Positions 49,796-60,902 are shown, numbered from the stretch's first letter. The stretch is 64,000 nucleotides of DNA from Acanthosepion esculentum (GCA_964036315.1 OZ038480.1:16949344-17013343), one strand, 5' to 3'. Notes: generated from the sequence alone by a model not told the origin. Made by a program: numbers and translations.

Positions 49796-50639
49796 AGCAA
49801 AAATGAACCCCCAAAATGTCTGTTGTTATCGGAAGATTATGTTTTTTCCTTTTTAAAGTCGATGAAAATTACGCTTCTCAAATGTTATATAAAAGTCTAT
49901 ATTTTTCGCTCCCTTTTCTCCCTCTCTCTTTCGCTCTCTTTTCTCCCTATCTCTGTCTCTTTCTCGATAAACGATAGATTTTACAAGTTTATGTTTATAG
50001 AATCCGTTGAAAGAACGAAATAAATGTACCTGCTTTTTATAATAAACTAAAGACCAAAAACTGTTGTCCAGTAAGTGGAGATCAACAAAAAATTTCTTAA
50101 AACTTAAAGTATTATTTTGTTGGGAAAGGATTTCAGACTGAAGTCTTGGGTGGGTCACTTACGCAGAGTACCAGTTCATTTGTGACCTTCTAAAGTTCAT
50201 TGTACATAGCGGAACATAAAGTGTGTCTCCCAGAGAAAAGGTTTCCGTTTAACTCAAAGAATGTGGTTAACATAACTCTCACCCCCACCCCCCCAAAAAA
50301 AGGAAAAAAAGAAAAAAATTTATTGGCTACAAAGCAAGTAAAAAAACCAAATCAAATTTAGCCGCTATAAAAGAGTTGATCAATGGTCCGTCGAGCCGGG
50401 ATCGTAGTGGCCTGGTGTGATCAATTCGTATGCAAGACTATCACTGACCTCTTGATTAAATTACGGGTCGCCGGCCAACTTAAAGTTTCGTTGTTTCGTC
50501 TCTGGCGAAACTCTAACAGACGAAATGGTAAGGTTCAGTCGATTTAATAAAGAAAAAGAGCGCGAACAGCAAACGAATAGACAGATTCTGGACGGCCAGT
50601 AAAGTATGTTTGCAAGAAAAGGGTAGAGATGCATGCGAA
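49796..50639. other. No gene seen
   Basis: A CT-rich stretch at 49905-49965 (CTCTCTTTCGCTCTCTTTTC) and otherwise unrecognised sequence. Confidence 0.5.
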
Positions 50640-50839
50640 ACTGTGACAGATACAGAGGATGAGAAAGAGGGAGGGAGAAAAGAGAGCGAGAAAGAGACAG
50701 AGGTAGGGAGAAAAGCGAGCGAGCAAGCGTGAAAGAGAGAGGGAGCGAAAAATCGAGAGAGAGTGAGAAAGGGAAAAGAAAGCGAACAAGCAAAAGACAG
50801 AGAAGAGCAAGAGAGAGGATATATATATGTATATATATA

Positions 50840-50879
<40 letters not shown>

Positions 50880-50880
50880 T
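50640..50880. repeat. Degenerate (GA)n/(GAGC)n tract with embedded (TA)n
   Basis: GAGAGAAAGAGGGAG-type purine tract, (TA)n at 50818-50841 and pure (GA)n at 50845-50872. Confidence 0.9.
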
Positions 50881-51054
50881 AGAGAGAGTTTAAAAGGTTC
50901 TCCTTGAAAGTTTAAATGTGTGTCAACATTAATATGCGTTTGAAAATATGAAAAGTTAATTTCATAATACATAATTGCTACTTAGCTGAGCTTAGTTTGA
51001 CATAAGGCCACGAGTATGGAGCAATCATTTACAATCAAACACTACAAAGAATAT

Positions 51055-51066
51055 ATACATACATAC

Positions 51067-51144
<78 letters not shown>

Positions 51145-51149
51145 GTATG

Positions 51150-51200
<51 letters not shown>
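51055..51200. repeat. (TA)n/(CATA)n array with internal symmetry
   Basis: ACATACATACATATATATAT-type left flank, a long TA core, then TATGTATGTATGTATGTATA: a near-palindromic array about 140 bp long. Confidence 0.9.
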
Positions 51201-51347
51201 GTATTTAGGCAGAAATCCATCTTTCAAGCACATTTCATTAAAAACGACTGACAAGGTGCTTTTATTTAGTTTTTTATATAATTTCTCGTGCGATCTAATA
51301 AAGAGGATAAATTATATAAAAATTGTCCGAATGTTCTTTTCCGAGCG

Positions 51348-51376
51348 CTTTCGGCTATACATTTAGCCATTATCAA
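51348..51376 (-). other. Degenerate hammerhead-like hairpin beside a GIY-YIG relic
   Basis: Minus strand: TTGATAA, one base, perfect 5-bp stem GGCTA/TAGCC, then GAAAG. The layout is the same as at 9.5 and 14.0 kb but the core is mutated. It lies about 80 bp past the stop of the adjacent Penelope fragment, where such motifs are expected. Confidence 0.35.
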
Positions 51377-51444
51377 GGATTATATTTCAACTGTTAGAAT
51401 TAGAAATAGTTTGTTATGTGTATGTTTTATAAAGTGATTCATTT

Positions 51445-51645
51445 TTTGTTTCAAAACACGGTCAAGATATTATGTCCATGTTCAAAGTTAATATTATTAA
51501 GTGTTGGTTTATTTAATTTTATAAGTAAGGTTTCCATTATTTTTAGCCATTTTTTGCAAGTGGATGATGCTATTATATTAGTGTTGTCGACAAGTATATT
51601 CCGAATAGTGTCCGGTAGGTCTCCATGAATATTTAATATGAATAT
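51445..51645 (-). pseudogene. Penelope-like GIY-YIG C-terminal fragment
   Basis: Minus strand: LPDTIRNILVDNTNIIASST, CKKWLKIMETLLIKLNKPTL and NNINFEHGHNILTVF, then a stop at 51451. It aligns with the ITRQILVDNTKTLYST...LNKILF region of 30610-31032. The GIY-YIG catalytic part is missing. Confidence 0.6.
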
Positions 51646-51809
51646 ATTATATATATATATATATATGTATGTATATGTATATGTATATGTAAAGAGAGAG
51701 AGAGGGGGAAACAAGACAGACAGATAGAGAGAGTGAGTGTGAGGGAAACGAGAGAGAGAAAAGGGGCATAAATAAATGGGAAGGGCAGGCAAATAAAGTT
51801 TACTTTATA

Positions 51810-52014
51810 TAAAAAGTGTTTACCGCATATACTCTAATATAGTGCGCGATTTTTAATAAGATTTTACGCAAAACATCGAGGGTCGATCTGTGGTCGATCT
51901 GTCGACATAATTACAAGAGGCGGTGATGTGTTTTATGCTGTAGTTTCGTTGAAGTTATATTTGTGAATATTTTTGATTTAAGAAATTCTAGGATATTACA
52001 TAGACTAAGTTCTC
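51810..52014. other. Possible one-ended MITE remnant
   Basis: CCGCATATACTCTAATATAG then TGCGCGAT at 51822 resembles the CCGTA...ATAATACGC termini at 41.4 kb. No inverted partner found. Confidence 0.3.
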
Positions 52015-52440
52015 ATGTTTGTTGTGTGGTCGATTTTGTTTAGCGAATATCAACACCTATATGGGTTATTTAATGCCGAAATCTAAATATTTTGAACTCA
52101 ATTTTATGGCTTCGACTAAATATATTTTGAACGTTATTTTATGAATTCCGCTACAGATAAAATGTATTGTTGGTTATTTTGCTATAAATTAGGTATTTTT
52201 GATAATTCTAATTTAAATAGGCATTTTTTAAATATACTTTCATAGTTTCCTCTTTGTTTGGGGGGTTCATTATTTGCCCATAGCTGGGACCCGAACAGGC
52301 GCTACCACCCCAGGTAAGGGTGGACCTGGGAACAGCAGCAATTAAGAGGTAGTTCCAGGCTACTCGAAACCTGCAATCTCTCTTGCTGCCGAATGTAGCC
52401 TGTCGCCATACCTAGGATGACTTAATTATAGTAGATGTAA
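52015..52440 (-). mobile_element. VCR element, copy 7, complete minimal form
   Basis: Minus strand, 5' to 3': one degenerate 30-bp unit (CCTAGGTATGGCGACAGGCT), CGGCAGCAAGAGAGATTGC, core GGAACTACCTCTTAATTGCT, GCGCCTGTTCGGGTCCCAGC and TATGGGCAAATAATGAA. Then come the A/T spacer, about four highly diverged VNTR-like units (52070-52215) and the tail CGGCATTAAATAACCCATAT, GTTGATATTCGCTAAAC. It shows the modular order without large VNTR expansion. Confidence 0.75.
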
Positions 52441-52633
52441 TAATAGAAATACACATGGCATATCAAAATAAACACAAGAGCCTCAGGATTTTAAAGTGGT
52501 CCTAAATTTAGTCCCCCTTCCGTCGGAATCGTCACACGACGGACGGTGAAAATGTAATGTCTGATCTTCATTGATTATAACGGATTTCAGAGCAGAAGCA
52601 CACAAAGCATGCCAAAATGAACACAAATGTCTC

Positions 52634-53489
52634 AGTATCTGTCTATATTTCTGAGATGAGGTATTATTTACACTATTTACATTATTAAGACTATTGTCCT
52701 CATCTTTGTCGCAATATTTATTACAACGTTTCGGACCCTGAGTACCTGTCTATATTTCTGAGATGAGGTATTATATACCCTATTTACATTATTCGGACTA
52801 TTGTCCTCATCTTTGTCGCCATATTTATTACAACGTTTCGGCCCCTCAGTACCTGTCTATATTTCTGAGATGAGGTATTATATACCCTATTTACATTATT
52901 CGGACTATTGTCCTCATCTTTGTCGCCATATTTATTACAACGTTTCGGCCCCTCAGTACCTGTCTATATTTCTGAGATGAGGTATTATATACCCTATTTA
53001 CATTATTCGGACTATTGTCCTCATCTTTGTCGCCATATTTATTACAACGTTTCGGCTTTTCAGTATCAGTCTATATTTCTGAGATGAGGTATTATGTACA
53101 CTATTTACCTTATTCGGATTATTGTCCTCATCTTTGTCGCCATATTTATTACAACGTTTCGGACCTTCAGTATCAGTCTATATATATGAGATGAGATATT
53201 ATGTAAAATATTTACATTATTCGGACTATTGTCCTCATCTTTGTCACCATATTTATTACAACGTTTCGGCCCTTTAGCATCTGTCTATATTTCTGCGATG
53301 AGGTATTATATACATTATTTATATTATTCGGACTATTTTTCTCATCTTTGTCGCCATATTTATTACAACATTTCGACCCTTCAGTATCTGTCTATATTTC
53401 TGAGATGAGGTATTATGTACATTATTTATATTATTTAGACTATTGTCCTCGTCTTTGTTGCCATATTTATCACAAGGTTTCGGCTGTTC
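52634..53489 (-). repeat. Eight-unit tandem array of the 107-bp SINE-1 tail
   Basis: Units start at 52634, 52741, 52848, 52955, 53062, 53169, 53276 and 53383, every spacing exactly 107 bp. Each (plus strand) contains CTGTCTATATTTCTGAGATG, TTACATTATTCGGACTATTG and CGCCATATTTATTACAACGT. The last unit continues into a SINE-1 body. At unit junctions the 20-nt hairpin of the full SINE is missing. On the minus strand this is an extended 3' tail. Confidence 0.95.
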
Positions 53490-53700
53490 TACGTTCCGGC
53501 CTTCTTAAGGTGATTGGAATGTCGAACTGAACCCTTTATTTCGCTCACTGCGGTAGGCTGTTCTATTTCCACGTGCCATGTCTAATGGATATCAATTATT
53601 TCCTGTTAATTCCCCTCTGAAAGTTCTCCACTGCCTTAACCAGGTATTGAACTCACACTCTTTGGGTCCTGTACTGGATCTAACTAACACCTTCTTCTTC
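53490..53700 (-). mobile_element. SINE-1 body and tRNA-like head feeding the 107-bp array
   Basis: Minus strand: GTTAGTTAGATCCAG head remnant, B-box-like GAGTTCAATACC near 53648, body AAAGGGTTCAGTTCGACATT near 53540, then into the array. The A box end has been replaced by (GAA)n. Confidence 0.8.
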
Positions 53701-53760
53701 TTCTTCTTCTTCTTCTTCTTCTTCTTCTTCTTCTTCTTCTTCTTCTTCTTCTTCTTCTTC
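53692..53760. repeat. (TTC)n microsatellite
   Basis: About 23 units at the SINE-1/LINE-N junction. Confidence 0.95.
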
Positions 53761-53885
53761 TATGTGCCGTGTCCCTTCAGGACGTTTGAGATCATGGCTC
53801 TCTACAATTTATTGTCCTTTGTAGCACTTAGTAATTTTAAACCTTATTCTGCCATCCATTTACTGAAACTTCCCAGATAGGTTAT
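53761..53885 (-). pseudogene. LINE-N 3' fragment
   Basis: Minus strand: GTAGAGAGCCATGATCTCAA and CGTCCTGAAGGGACACGGCA match the end of LINE-N (2.94 and 6.86 kb). Upstream is a degenerate K-W-M-x-E context. No frame remains. Confidence 0.6.
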
Positions 53886-55224
53886 CCATTGTTTTATTCT
53901 ACCCTCTTACCTTTAATATATCTTGTGAGTAACAACTTTTGCAAGCCCTCTTTCTTCATTGTGTACCCTACAATTTTCAAATGTCTCTTTCTGATGTTAT
54001 GCATAAGTGTCCCTTTTTTTCTATATTTTAATCAGTCTTTAATAGATTAATAAATCTAAATTTAGCCAAAGTTTAACTTAATTTAAAAATTTAAATGAGC
54101 TTTACTTGTGTTTCTACTAATCCATAATCAACAGGAATCGAGTATTAAATGAATTTTTAACAATTTAGAAAATTGCTTTTTGTAATAAAGCGCAACTGCG
54201 ATGGAAGAGGAAAATAAAATAATCATTTTTATATAAATTAATAATGCTTGTGAAATAATATGATTATTTTGTAAAACAATATTTCTATTTAAAAAGATAT
54301 AATAAAATTATATTTTGTTTCCAAAATAAATGCATCATTATTCCATGGTTATCGTTTTTTCGTGTAGAAATTAGTAATATTTTAATTTTTTTCCCTATTT
54401 CAGCTTTGATGTGTATTCTTTTCCAGATTTTGGAACAAACTTACAGTATCAGGATCTTTATTATCGGGATGAGCACAAACGCTGACCTCACACTGGAAAT
54501 TGTCTTATTCTCCAAATTAGAAATTTTTAATAGTATTTCAATAACAAAACTCTCGCCATGATGTGCCATTTTTGATGAGTTATAGTAACAAACTAAACAT
54601 CGCAAAACAAAAATCGGATCATGATAATATTGATTAATATAGTCTTTTTATAAAGGTGATAGATTTTGCCATTCAGATTCAGCGACAACCAATAAATTAT
54701 TTTGATATGATGGATGTTCATAGATGTTCATTTTAAATTCTTATTCTTAGTAGAAGAAAGCTTTGGATTGGCTAGCAGACATGCTGGTAGCGGTCAGAAA
54801 CCTGGTTGAATATTTTGTAAAGATTTTCCGATTTTAATTCTCCTTTCATAGGAGGAAGAACACGTTGGCTGGCCTAAATTCAAATGTACTTGCATACGAG
54901 TCTAACAATCTCGCCAGTATCCTTTTGTGCAAGAAGCGACGCGTGTTTCTTTTAGTTTATTAATTTTCTGGGGGAAAAATAGCTGACATTTTTATACTGC
55001 CCATCACGACTAATTTTGCATATTGATCGACAAAGCAGAAGCCGGCAGATCCCACGCGAGACGCGGGTTCTGCTAAAGGTGTCCTGCCATCTTTTCTCTA
55101 ATGGCTGCAGTACACTTCTTTGCAACGTTATTCTGACATTTTCATAGTTTCCCTGGAAGCACCCGATTTAATAGAACATTATTTCACTGGTTAGAATTTT
55201 CTTTATTTTTAACATTTAACTGAT
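53886..55224. other. No gene seen
   Basis: About 1.3 kb of A/T-rich sequence, the longest repeat-poor stretch; I recognise no exon, domain or element terminus. Confidence 0.5.
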
Positions 55225-55865
55225 CTACATTATTTACTTTGTTCGAACTGATGTCCTCATCTTTATCGTTATATTCACGACGTCCCGGCCGTTATACGCT
55301 CCAGCCTTCTTCAGGTGATATACATTGGAATTTTGAACCGAACCCTTTATTTATCACCTGAAGAAGGCACGCGCATACAACTACCAAAACGTTGTAAATA
55401 TGACAATAAAGTCGAAGAGTCCTAACAGTGTAAATTGTATAAATAATTAAAATACCTCACCTCAGAGATATAGACAGACCCTGAAGAAGTCCGGAGCGTA
55501 CAACGACCGAAACGTTGTGAATATGGCAACAAAGATGAGGACCAAAATCCGAACAGTGTAAATAGTGTAAATAATTACAATACCTCATCTCAGATATATA
55601 GACAGTACCTGGAGAATTTCGGAGCGCAAAACGACCGAAACGTCGTGAATATGGCAACAAAGATGACGACAACAGCCCGAACAGTGTAAATAGTCTAAAT
55701 AATTACAATACCTCATTTCAGAATTATTGACAGTCCATGAAGAAGTTCGCAGCGTACAGCGGCCGAAACGTCGTGAATATGGCAACACAGATGAAGACAA
55801 CGGCTCGAACAGTGTAAATAATTACAGTACCTCATCTCAGAGATATAGACAGATATAGATGATCA
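55225..55865 (+). repeat. SINE-1 tail array of about 127 bp units, with one inverted unit
   Basis: An inverted tail unit (55225-55345, GACGTCCCGGCCGTTATACG) is followed by plus-strand units whose hairpins start at about 55356, 55483, 55611 and 55737 (CTGAAGAAGTCCGGAGCG type). Spacing is about 126-128 bp. The units keep the full hairpin (AGCGTACAACGACCGAAACG), so they are the 107-bp unit plus about 20 nt. Divergence is higher than in the 52.6-kb array. Confidence 0.8.
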
Positions 55866-56299
55866 TTTCTTCGTTTATATCACTTAATAAATTAATTTAG
55901 TTGGTGGCAGTTACTTGATTTTTAGTTAGAGACAGGAACTTTATTTCATGATCCTTATGTAACCTACTGAAAGAATTTTACTGTTTATTTGTTGCCCTAA
56001 AGATGATACTAATACCACGAGGCTGTAACTAAAGACGACGGCTGCTGGGACATTAGTTCCAGACTACTTCTCTTGCACGCCTTGCGGGTAGCTAATGGAA
56101 CATTTCGTTTTGCTATTCTGCTCATCAACGCCTCGCGGTGATATGTTTGCATAAGCTGAAAGTGTAGACTACTTTGAATATACTTTTAATATAGATTTAC
56201 CGTTTATTTATTTATATAATAGTTTCCATGTTCAGATGTGCACTGATCTTTAGTGCCAGCATGCCTGACATTTTAGAGCTAGAACACAAATGTTACTTC
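55866..56299. other. No gene seen
   Basis: Mixed A/T-rich sequence. Confidence 0.5.
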
Positions 56300-56627
56300 C
56301 ACTGAGTCGAATCTTCCTTATTTCCCCCGGTATTCCAAATGTAAGGAGAAAGGTTCATTCAAACAGTTTTTCCAAGAACTACTAATTTAGGGAACAGACT
56401 CCTGTGGGGGTGTTTCCCTGAACTTTACAATTTTAACCTTTTCAAGTTAAAGGTCAATCATTATCTGCCCTCATTTTTTTGATAATCTTGACTTACTTCC
56501 TCTAGGTCTTGTTACCTCCTTAATAAATAAAGAAGTCAATATTTTGTCAGACCGTATAGATTGACGCTACAAAAACACAATCAAAGAGTATTACCAAATA
56601 ACAAACAACACATCACTTGAACATTTC
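56300..56627 (+). pseudogene. LINE-J-related 3' end, split by a LINE-J insertion
   Basis: Plus strand: a G-N-R-L-L-W-G-C-F-P-E-L-Y-N-F-N-L-F-K-L-K-V-N-H-Y-L stretch at about 56390-56470 (same subtype as 330-548), then a UTR with CTCTAGGTCTTGTTACCTCC and AGATTGACGCTACAAAAACA. The homologous UTR at 57340-57540 runs on without interruption, which shows that 56628-57150 was inserted here. Confidence 0.6.
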
Positions 56628-57150
56628 TGGAGCCCCTTCTAATTGTCGCAAGGTCCTTGATAAAATCAGGAGACATATATGCAATGTAATTGGCCCTGAT
56701 CTGGCATCTCGTCTGCAGCCGCTCTCTCACAGACGTGCCGTTGCCTCCCTCTGTCTTTTTTACAAATACTTTCACGGTAACTGCTCCGATGAGCTGCTTT
56801 CGCTGGTTCCCAGACTTCATGAATTTAAGCACTCAACTAGGCTGGCATCTCGCTCTCACCCTTTCACTGTCGAAACTCTTAAATGTAGCCGTCTCTTCTA
56901 CTCCAATAGCTTCATGTCTCGCACTTCTTGCCTGTGGAACACCCTCCCCATTTCTCGTTTTCCTGATAGCTATAATCTCCAACTATTGAAATGTAACGTC
57001 AATCGACGTCTCCAAATGCCCTGATCTATCCCCTATCCTTCTCTTCATCCTTTCCTCTATCACTCCTCTTTGGTCTCGCTCCTACTCTGAAATCCTTTGC
57101 GTGCTAGTGGCTTCCCACCTTGCATGCTTTAACCCCCCCCAAAACTCCTA
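56628..57150 (+). pseudogene. LINE-J RT tail and 3' UTR, best-preserved copy
   Basis: An open frame at 56617-57024 reads DKIRRHICNVIGPDLASRLQ, PLSHRRAVASLCLFYKYFHG, NCSDELLSLVPRLHEFKHST, RLASRSHPFTVETLKCSRLF, YSNSFMSRTSCLWNTLPISR and NLQLLKCNVNRRLQMP, then a stop. These are the last 125 or so residues of the LINE-J protein without internal stops, so the copy is relatively young. UTR: TCCTTTGCGTGCTAGTGGC and TTAACCCCCCC. The RT palm is absent (5'-truncated). Confidence 0.8.
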
Positions 57151-57540
57151 ATAACAGCAACAAAAACCATGGGTAGCGCATGAAACTAGAAAAAAAAGTA
57201 ATAATATAATCAAGAAGTTAACTTTCCAAACTATCAAAATTCGAAGGTAAAAAGGAGAATAAAGGCAATTTTGAAATAAAAGTCTTGTATGGAAATTGAC
57301 TTTTCTTTTTGATTGAGCCTCGTATCTGGAAAGGAATCCTTAATCTTCACTTCCTCCTCACACCTCCTCTAGGTCTTCTTCCCACTTCTTTTAGGTAATA
57401 AAAAGACAACGTTTCATTATGGTCCTCTATAGACAGGCGCTACAAAACAACAAACAAAGGGCCTTAACAAATAACAAAATCCACATCACTTTAACACTTC
57501 TAACATCAAGAAGGAAAAATGCGAAGCATATGAAACTCGA
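57151..57540 (+). mobile_element. LINE-J-related UTR continuation and second copy
   Basis: 57151-57300 (GGGTAGCGCATGAAACTAGA) continues the element interrupted at 56627. 57340-57540 is a second copy (CTCTAGGTCTTCTTCCCACT, GGCGCTACAAAACAACAAAC, GCGAAGCATATGAAACTCGA). No coding sequence. Confidence 0.55.
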
Positions 57541-57808
57541 AAGGAAAATAACGACCTCAAGTTGATGACATTCCACACTACTTTAAACAAAAGGTTAGGA
57601 AGGAAATTTCCATTAACACTAGAAAGAGCGATAACAGTTAGTGGACTTTAGAAGTCTAAATTCCTGAAAAACTATTTTAATAAATTTCAGCCAACAGTAA
57701 TGCTAACAATGAATGTCCAAGATTTCCTGCATAGAAACGGTTAATTTCAATATTACAATTATTATTTCATTCATAACATACACCTAATTCATCATAATTA
57801 TTTTAATA

Positions 57809-58546
57809 CAGTAGAATCCCTGACAACCAGACTAAGAAGGCGTTCCGGATATGAGGAATTGGTTACAAAGTCCGGATATGAGGGGTTATATTTAGATTAA
57901 AATAAAAGAACTGAAATCAGGTTTAACATTTATTTTCAATGTTTTATTGTAAACAAAATAAGCTAGTGGCGAGTGAAATATAACGGAATTGATTTTAAGG
58001 AAAAAGAAATAAATTATGAAATATTAATGAAAATTCATTAAATTAAGTATGCCACGTATTCAAAACAAATAATGTAACGAGGATTTTTAATCGCTGTTGC
58101 ATGATGATTCTTTCTCTTCTAATGTCATTCTCAACTTTTTTCACATTTTGTTTTGCTTTTGTTCTTGAAATTTTCAAAATTTTTGAAATCGTCATAGATG
58201 AATGCTGGTTTTCTTTCCATAAAACTGAAAACCTTTTCAATAGCTTTTTCAATTTCAGTCCAGGTTTCATCACAATCATGCATCTCGTCGCTATCTTGTT
58301 GCAGATGTGTCTCGTTGTTATCTTTTCCTCTTATTTACATCATCTTTTGCACCAATACAAGCCATTAGGGTGAAATAAGCATAAGCAATTATCCAAAGAA
58401 AATTTCCTGAAAAACACACATTTCAAATCAGTTACACATCACCCAAATAGTTCAAATATACACATCAAAATCATGTCCGGATATGCGGGATTCCGGATAT
58501 GAGGTGTTCCGGATATGAGGGATTCCGGATAAAAGGGATTCTACTG
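57809..58546 (-). mobile_element. pogo/Tigger-like deletion derivative
   Basis: Termini CAGTAGAATCCCTGACAACC and, inverted, CAGTAGAATCCCTTTTATCC, flanked by TA; CAGTAGAAYCC is typical of pogo/Tigger-like ends. Subterminal copies of TCCGGATATGAGG occur twice at the left and three to four times at the right, likely transposase-binding repeats. Minus-strand codons around 58150-58275 give WTEIEKAIEKVFSFMERKPA in one frame, like the C-terminal end of Tigger/jerky transposases. A shifted 78-codon frame overlaps it. 738 bp in total, so most of the transposase is deleted. Confidence 0.75.
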
Positions 58547-58871
58547 TAGTGAAATTCTACCTTGAGTGGATCTGGAGCCTTGTATTTGGTGAACATTGGT
58601 AAAAAAAAATAGTTTTTCATTAAGTTTAACTAAGTATTCGCGCAACCAAATGCAGGGAAAATGAAATAGGAAGATTGTGCTACAGCAATTTTCGTAGTCC
58701 ACGGAGAATATCTACCTCTCATGAAAAACGTAGACGAATGACCAGTTAAAATGGGAGGAACCTTCTGAAAAATTCGTGTGTTTTTGGCGTTTTAATATTT
58801 ACCGAAAGAATTATTAGCCTCGGAAACGGAGCCTGGATCATTGAGAATATAAGATTAAGTTGGATTGCCTC

Positions 58872-58872
<1 letters not shown>
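58547..58872. other. No gene seen
   Basis: Unrecognised sequence. Confidence 0.5.

Positions 58873-58937
<65 letters not shown>
58873..58937. repeat. (GA)n microsatellite
   Basis: About 32 units. Confidence 0.95.
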
Positions 58938-58938
<1 letters not shown>

Positions 58939-59524
58939 GAGGGGGTGCTGCAAAGTTTTCGGTCCGATTATGAAACCAACTTTAATAAGAATTTGTTTTT
59001 TTATCACTTGATCCAAATTTGAAAAAAAAGGCCTAAAATTTTTCAACATTCTCTTATAGTTACATGATTTTTCAAGCCCTTCGCACGTTGAAGATTCGCA
59101 ATATTATCACCTCATTCTTCCAACTGCTTTTGTTCCATATTATCCTAAGTTTAATAAATATCAGTTCTATGAGAAACATGTTAGATTTATGCCCAAAAGC
59201 TCAAAACATACATTTTGTATTCATAAAAGGTTGAATAATCCGTGACGTAGTTATGATTAGTTAGGATGTTGGTCTTGCAGACCAACTGATATGTGTTATG
59301 AATTCTATACTTGATGAATGTACCATTATTGTTAGTTTCCGATTAAGCTGGTCTTCGAAAATGACGAGTTAATGTCTCGTTATGATAACGAAATAAAACC
59401 TACCACAGAACGTTTATTTGTCGTATATTTTACATTAGTTATAACGGGACAGATATGTTTGATGTATGAGGAAATAATTGAAGCAGAAAGAGTTTTATTA
59501 GTCTTCTAAGTTTGGCAGATTGGA
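58938..59524. other. No gene seen
   Basis: A/T-rich; a small hairpin TTGGTCTTGCAGACCAA lies at about 59270. Confidence 0.5.
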
Positions 59525-59762
59525 TAAAGTCGTTGGTTAGATCCAGTGACAGGACCCAAAGAGTGTGAGTTCAATACCCGGTTAAGGCAGTGGAGAACCT
59601 TCAGAGGGAAAAATTAACAGGAGATAACTGATAACTCCAGTGAGCGTAATAAAGGGTTCAGTTCGACATTCCAACCACCTGAAGAAGGCCGGAGCGCACA
59701 ATGGCCGAAACGTTGTAATAAATATGGCGACAAAGATGAGGACAATAGTCCGAATAATGTAG
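59525..59762 (+). mobile_element. SINE-1 copy, 5' end of head lost
   Basis: GTTGGTTAGATCCAGTGACA, B-box-like GAGTTCAATACCC, body AAAGGGTTCAGTTCGACATT, intact hairpin CCTGAAGAAGGCCGGAGCGC / AATGGCCGAAACG, and tail TTGTAATAAATATGGCGACA to 59762. One tail unit. Confidence 0.8.
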
Positions 59763-59784
59763 ATTTGTAAATAAACACAAAAAC

Positions 59785-59836
59785 GCGTGCGTCTTAGTGA
59801 CATTGTCGACTTGCTTGGGGACAAGCGATTAAAAAT
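59785..59836 (+). mobile_element. LINE-J terminal fragment
   Basis: GCGTGCGTCTTAGTGACATT and CTTGCTTGGGGACAAGCGAT then AAAAA. Only the last 50 bp of the family. Confidence 0.6.
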
Positions 59837-60194
59837 ATTTTTCTGTTTTAATGCGAAAAAGATAGAGTGTTGCGAAAAAAAGTTCTTCTCCACAAAATTG
59901 ATGAGTAATTACCAATAGTAGCAGCTTACTCTATTATCAAGGCCTCTTTTAAGCCCAAAGCACAATTGGAAGAGTTGCGAAAAAGATGATCTTCACGATG
60001 AAACAGAACAAATGAGTGATTAACTATAGTAGCCGCTTCATTTATTAACAGGTCTTCTTTTTGGCCCAAAGCACAATCACATGTTAACCAGGTGAGAGAA
60101 ATCGAGAACATTCAATCAAATCTACGAGCAACCAACATCAGTACTTTCACTCCTATGGAGAGAGTTCATCGCTGGTAAATTTTATTTTTCACAT
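59837..60194. other. Imperfect direct duplication, no gene
   Basis: Two similar segments: GCAGCTTACTCTATTATCAA with GGCCTCTTTTAAGCCCAAAG (59920-59960) and GCCGCTTCATTTATTAACAG with GTCTTCTTTTTGGCCCAAAG (60030-60070), about 110 bp apart, each followed by CACAAT. Confidence 0.6.
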
Positions 60195-60832
60195 CTCTGA
60201 CAGAAAATTAGACCGTAGTAAACTAATATAGTCTTTGGTGTTTAGGTTTCCATCAAATTTGACCAAATTGCTTCTGACATCTCTTTGAATGCAACCTCAC
60301 ATCATTACGTGTCCACTACCAAAGTTTACCATCTTTATGGTGTATCTTGCATTGTTTCTTTACATCCATGTTTTCTTACATATTCCCTTGCATTAGATTT
60401 TAATTCTATTTTGCATTCATCAGTATAAATTAGTTTTTGCCACTTTCCAACATCCCATGTTAGATGTTCTATTGACGACTTCAATCTTCTTTTCCGATGT
60501 TTTTTTTTAAATTAATGATGTTATTTTAACTGCTATCGCCCATTCAAGTTGTTCAATATTCTGCTTGATATATCAACTAAAAGCTCACTGTTAAAACTGC
60601 ATCCACTTCTCATTTGTCTGACTCTTAATATTGGAGTGCTTAACGAGACTTTCTCAATCTTTCTTTCCATCTCTCTTGTCTAATTTTTGTGGTCAGCCGG
60701 TTTTCTTTCCGCTTGAAACACTTCGATTAGTAGCAAACGTCTTTTGGTTTCTGGAAACTTCCAATTGCCTGGCTATCTTTCGTTGAGTCACAACCTTCAT
60801 CTTTGTTCCAGCAGAAATTCTAGCCATGATTC
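60195..60832 (-). pseudogene. Tc1-like transposase, heavily mutated
   Basis: The minus strand from about 60828 reads MARISAGTKMKVVTQRKIAR, QLEVSRNQKTFATNRSVSS and a K-K-T-G-x-P basic linker (HTH region). Then, with stops, HSNIKSQTNEKWMQF, VKITSLI, W-D-V-G-K-W-Q-K-L-I-Y-T-D-E-C-K (first catalytic Asp, normally F-S-D-E) and YVRKHGCKETMQDTP. The second Asp and Glu are not recognisable. At least five stops. Confidence 0.6.
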
Positions 60833-60902
60833 TAATGTAAAAATCAAGCTAATGGTCAACTACAATGACTTGCACCTTACACTAATAATGTTAATAAGAT
60901 GA

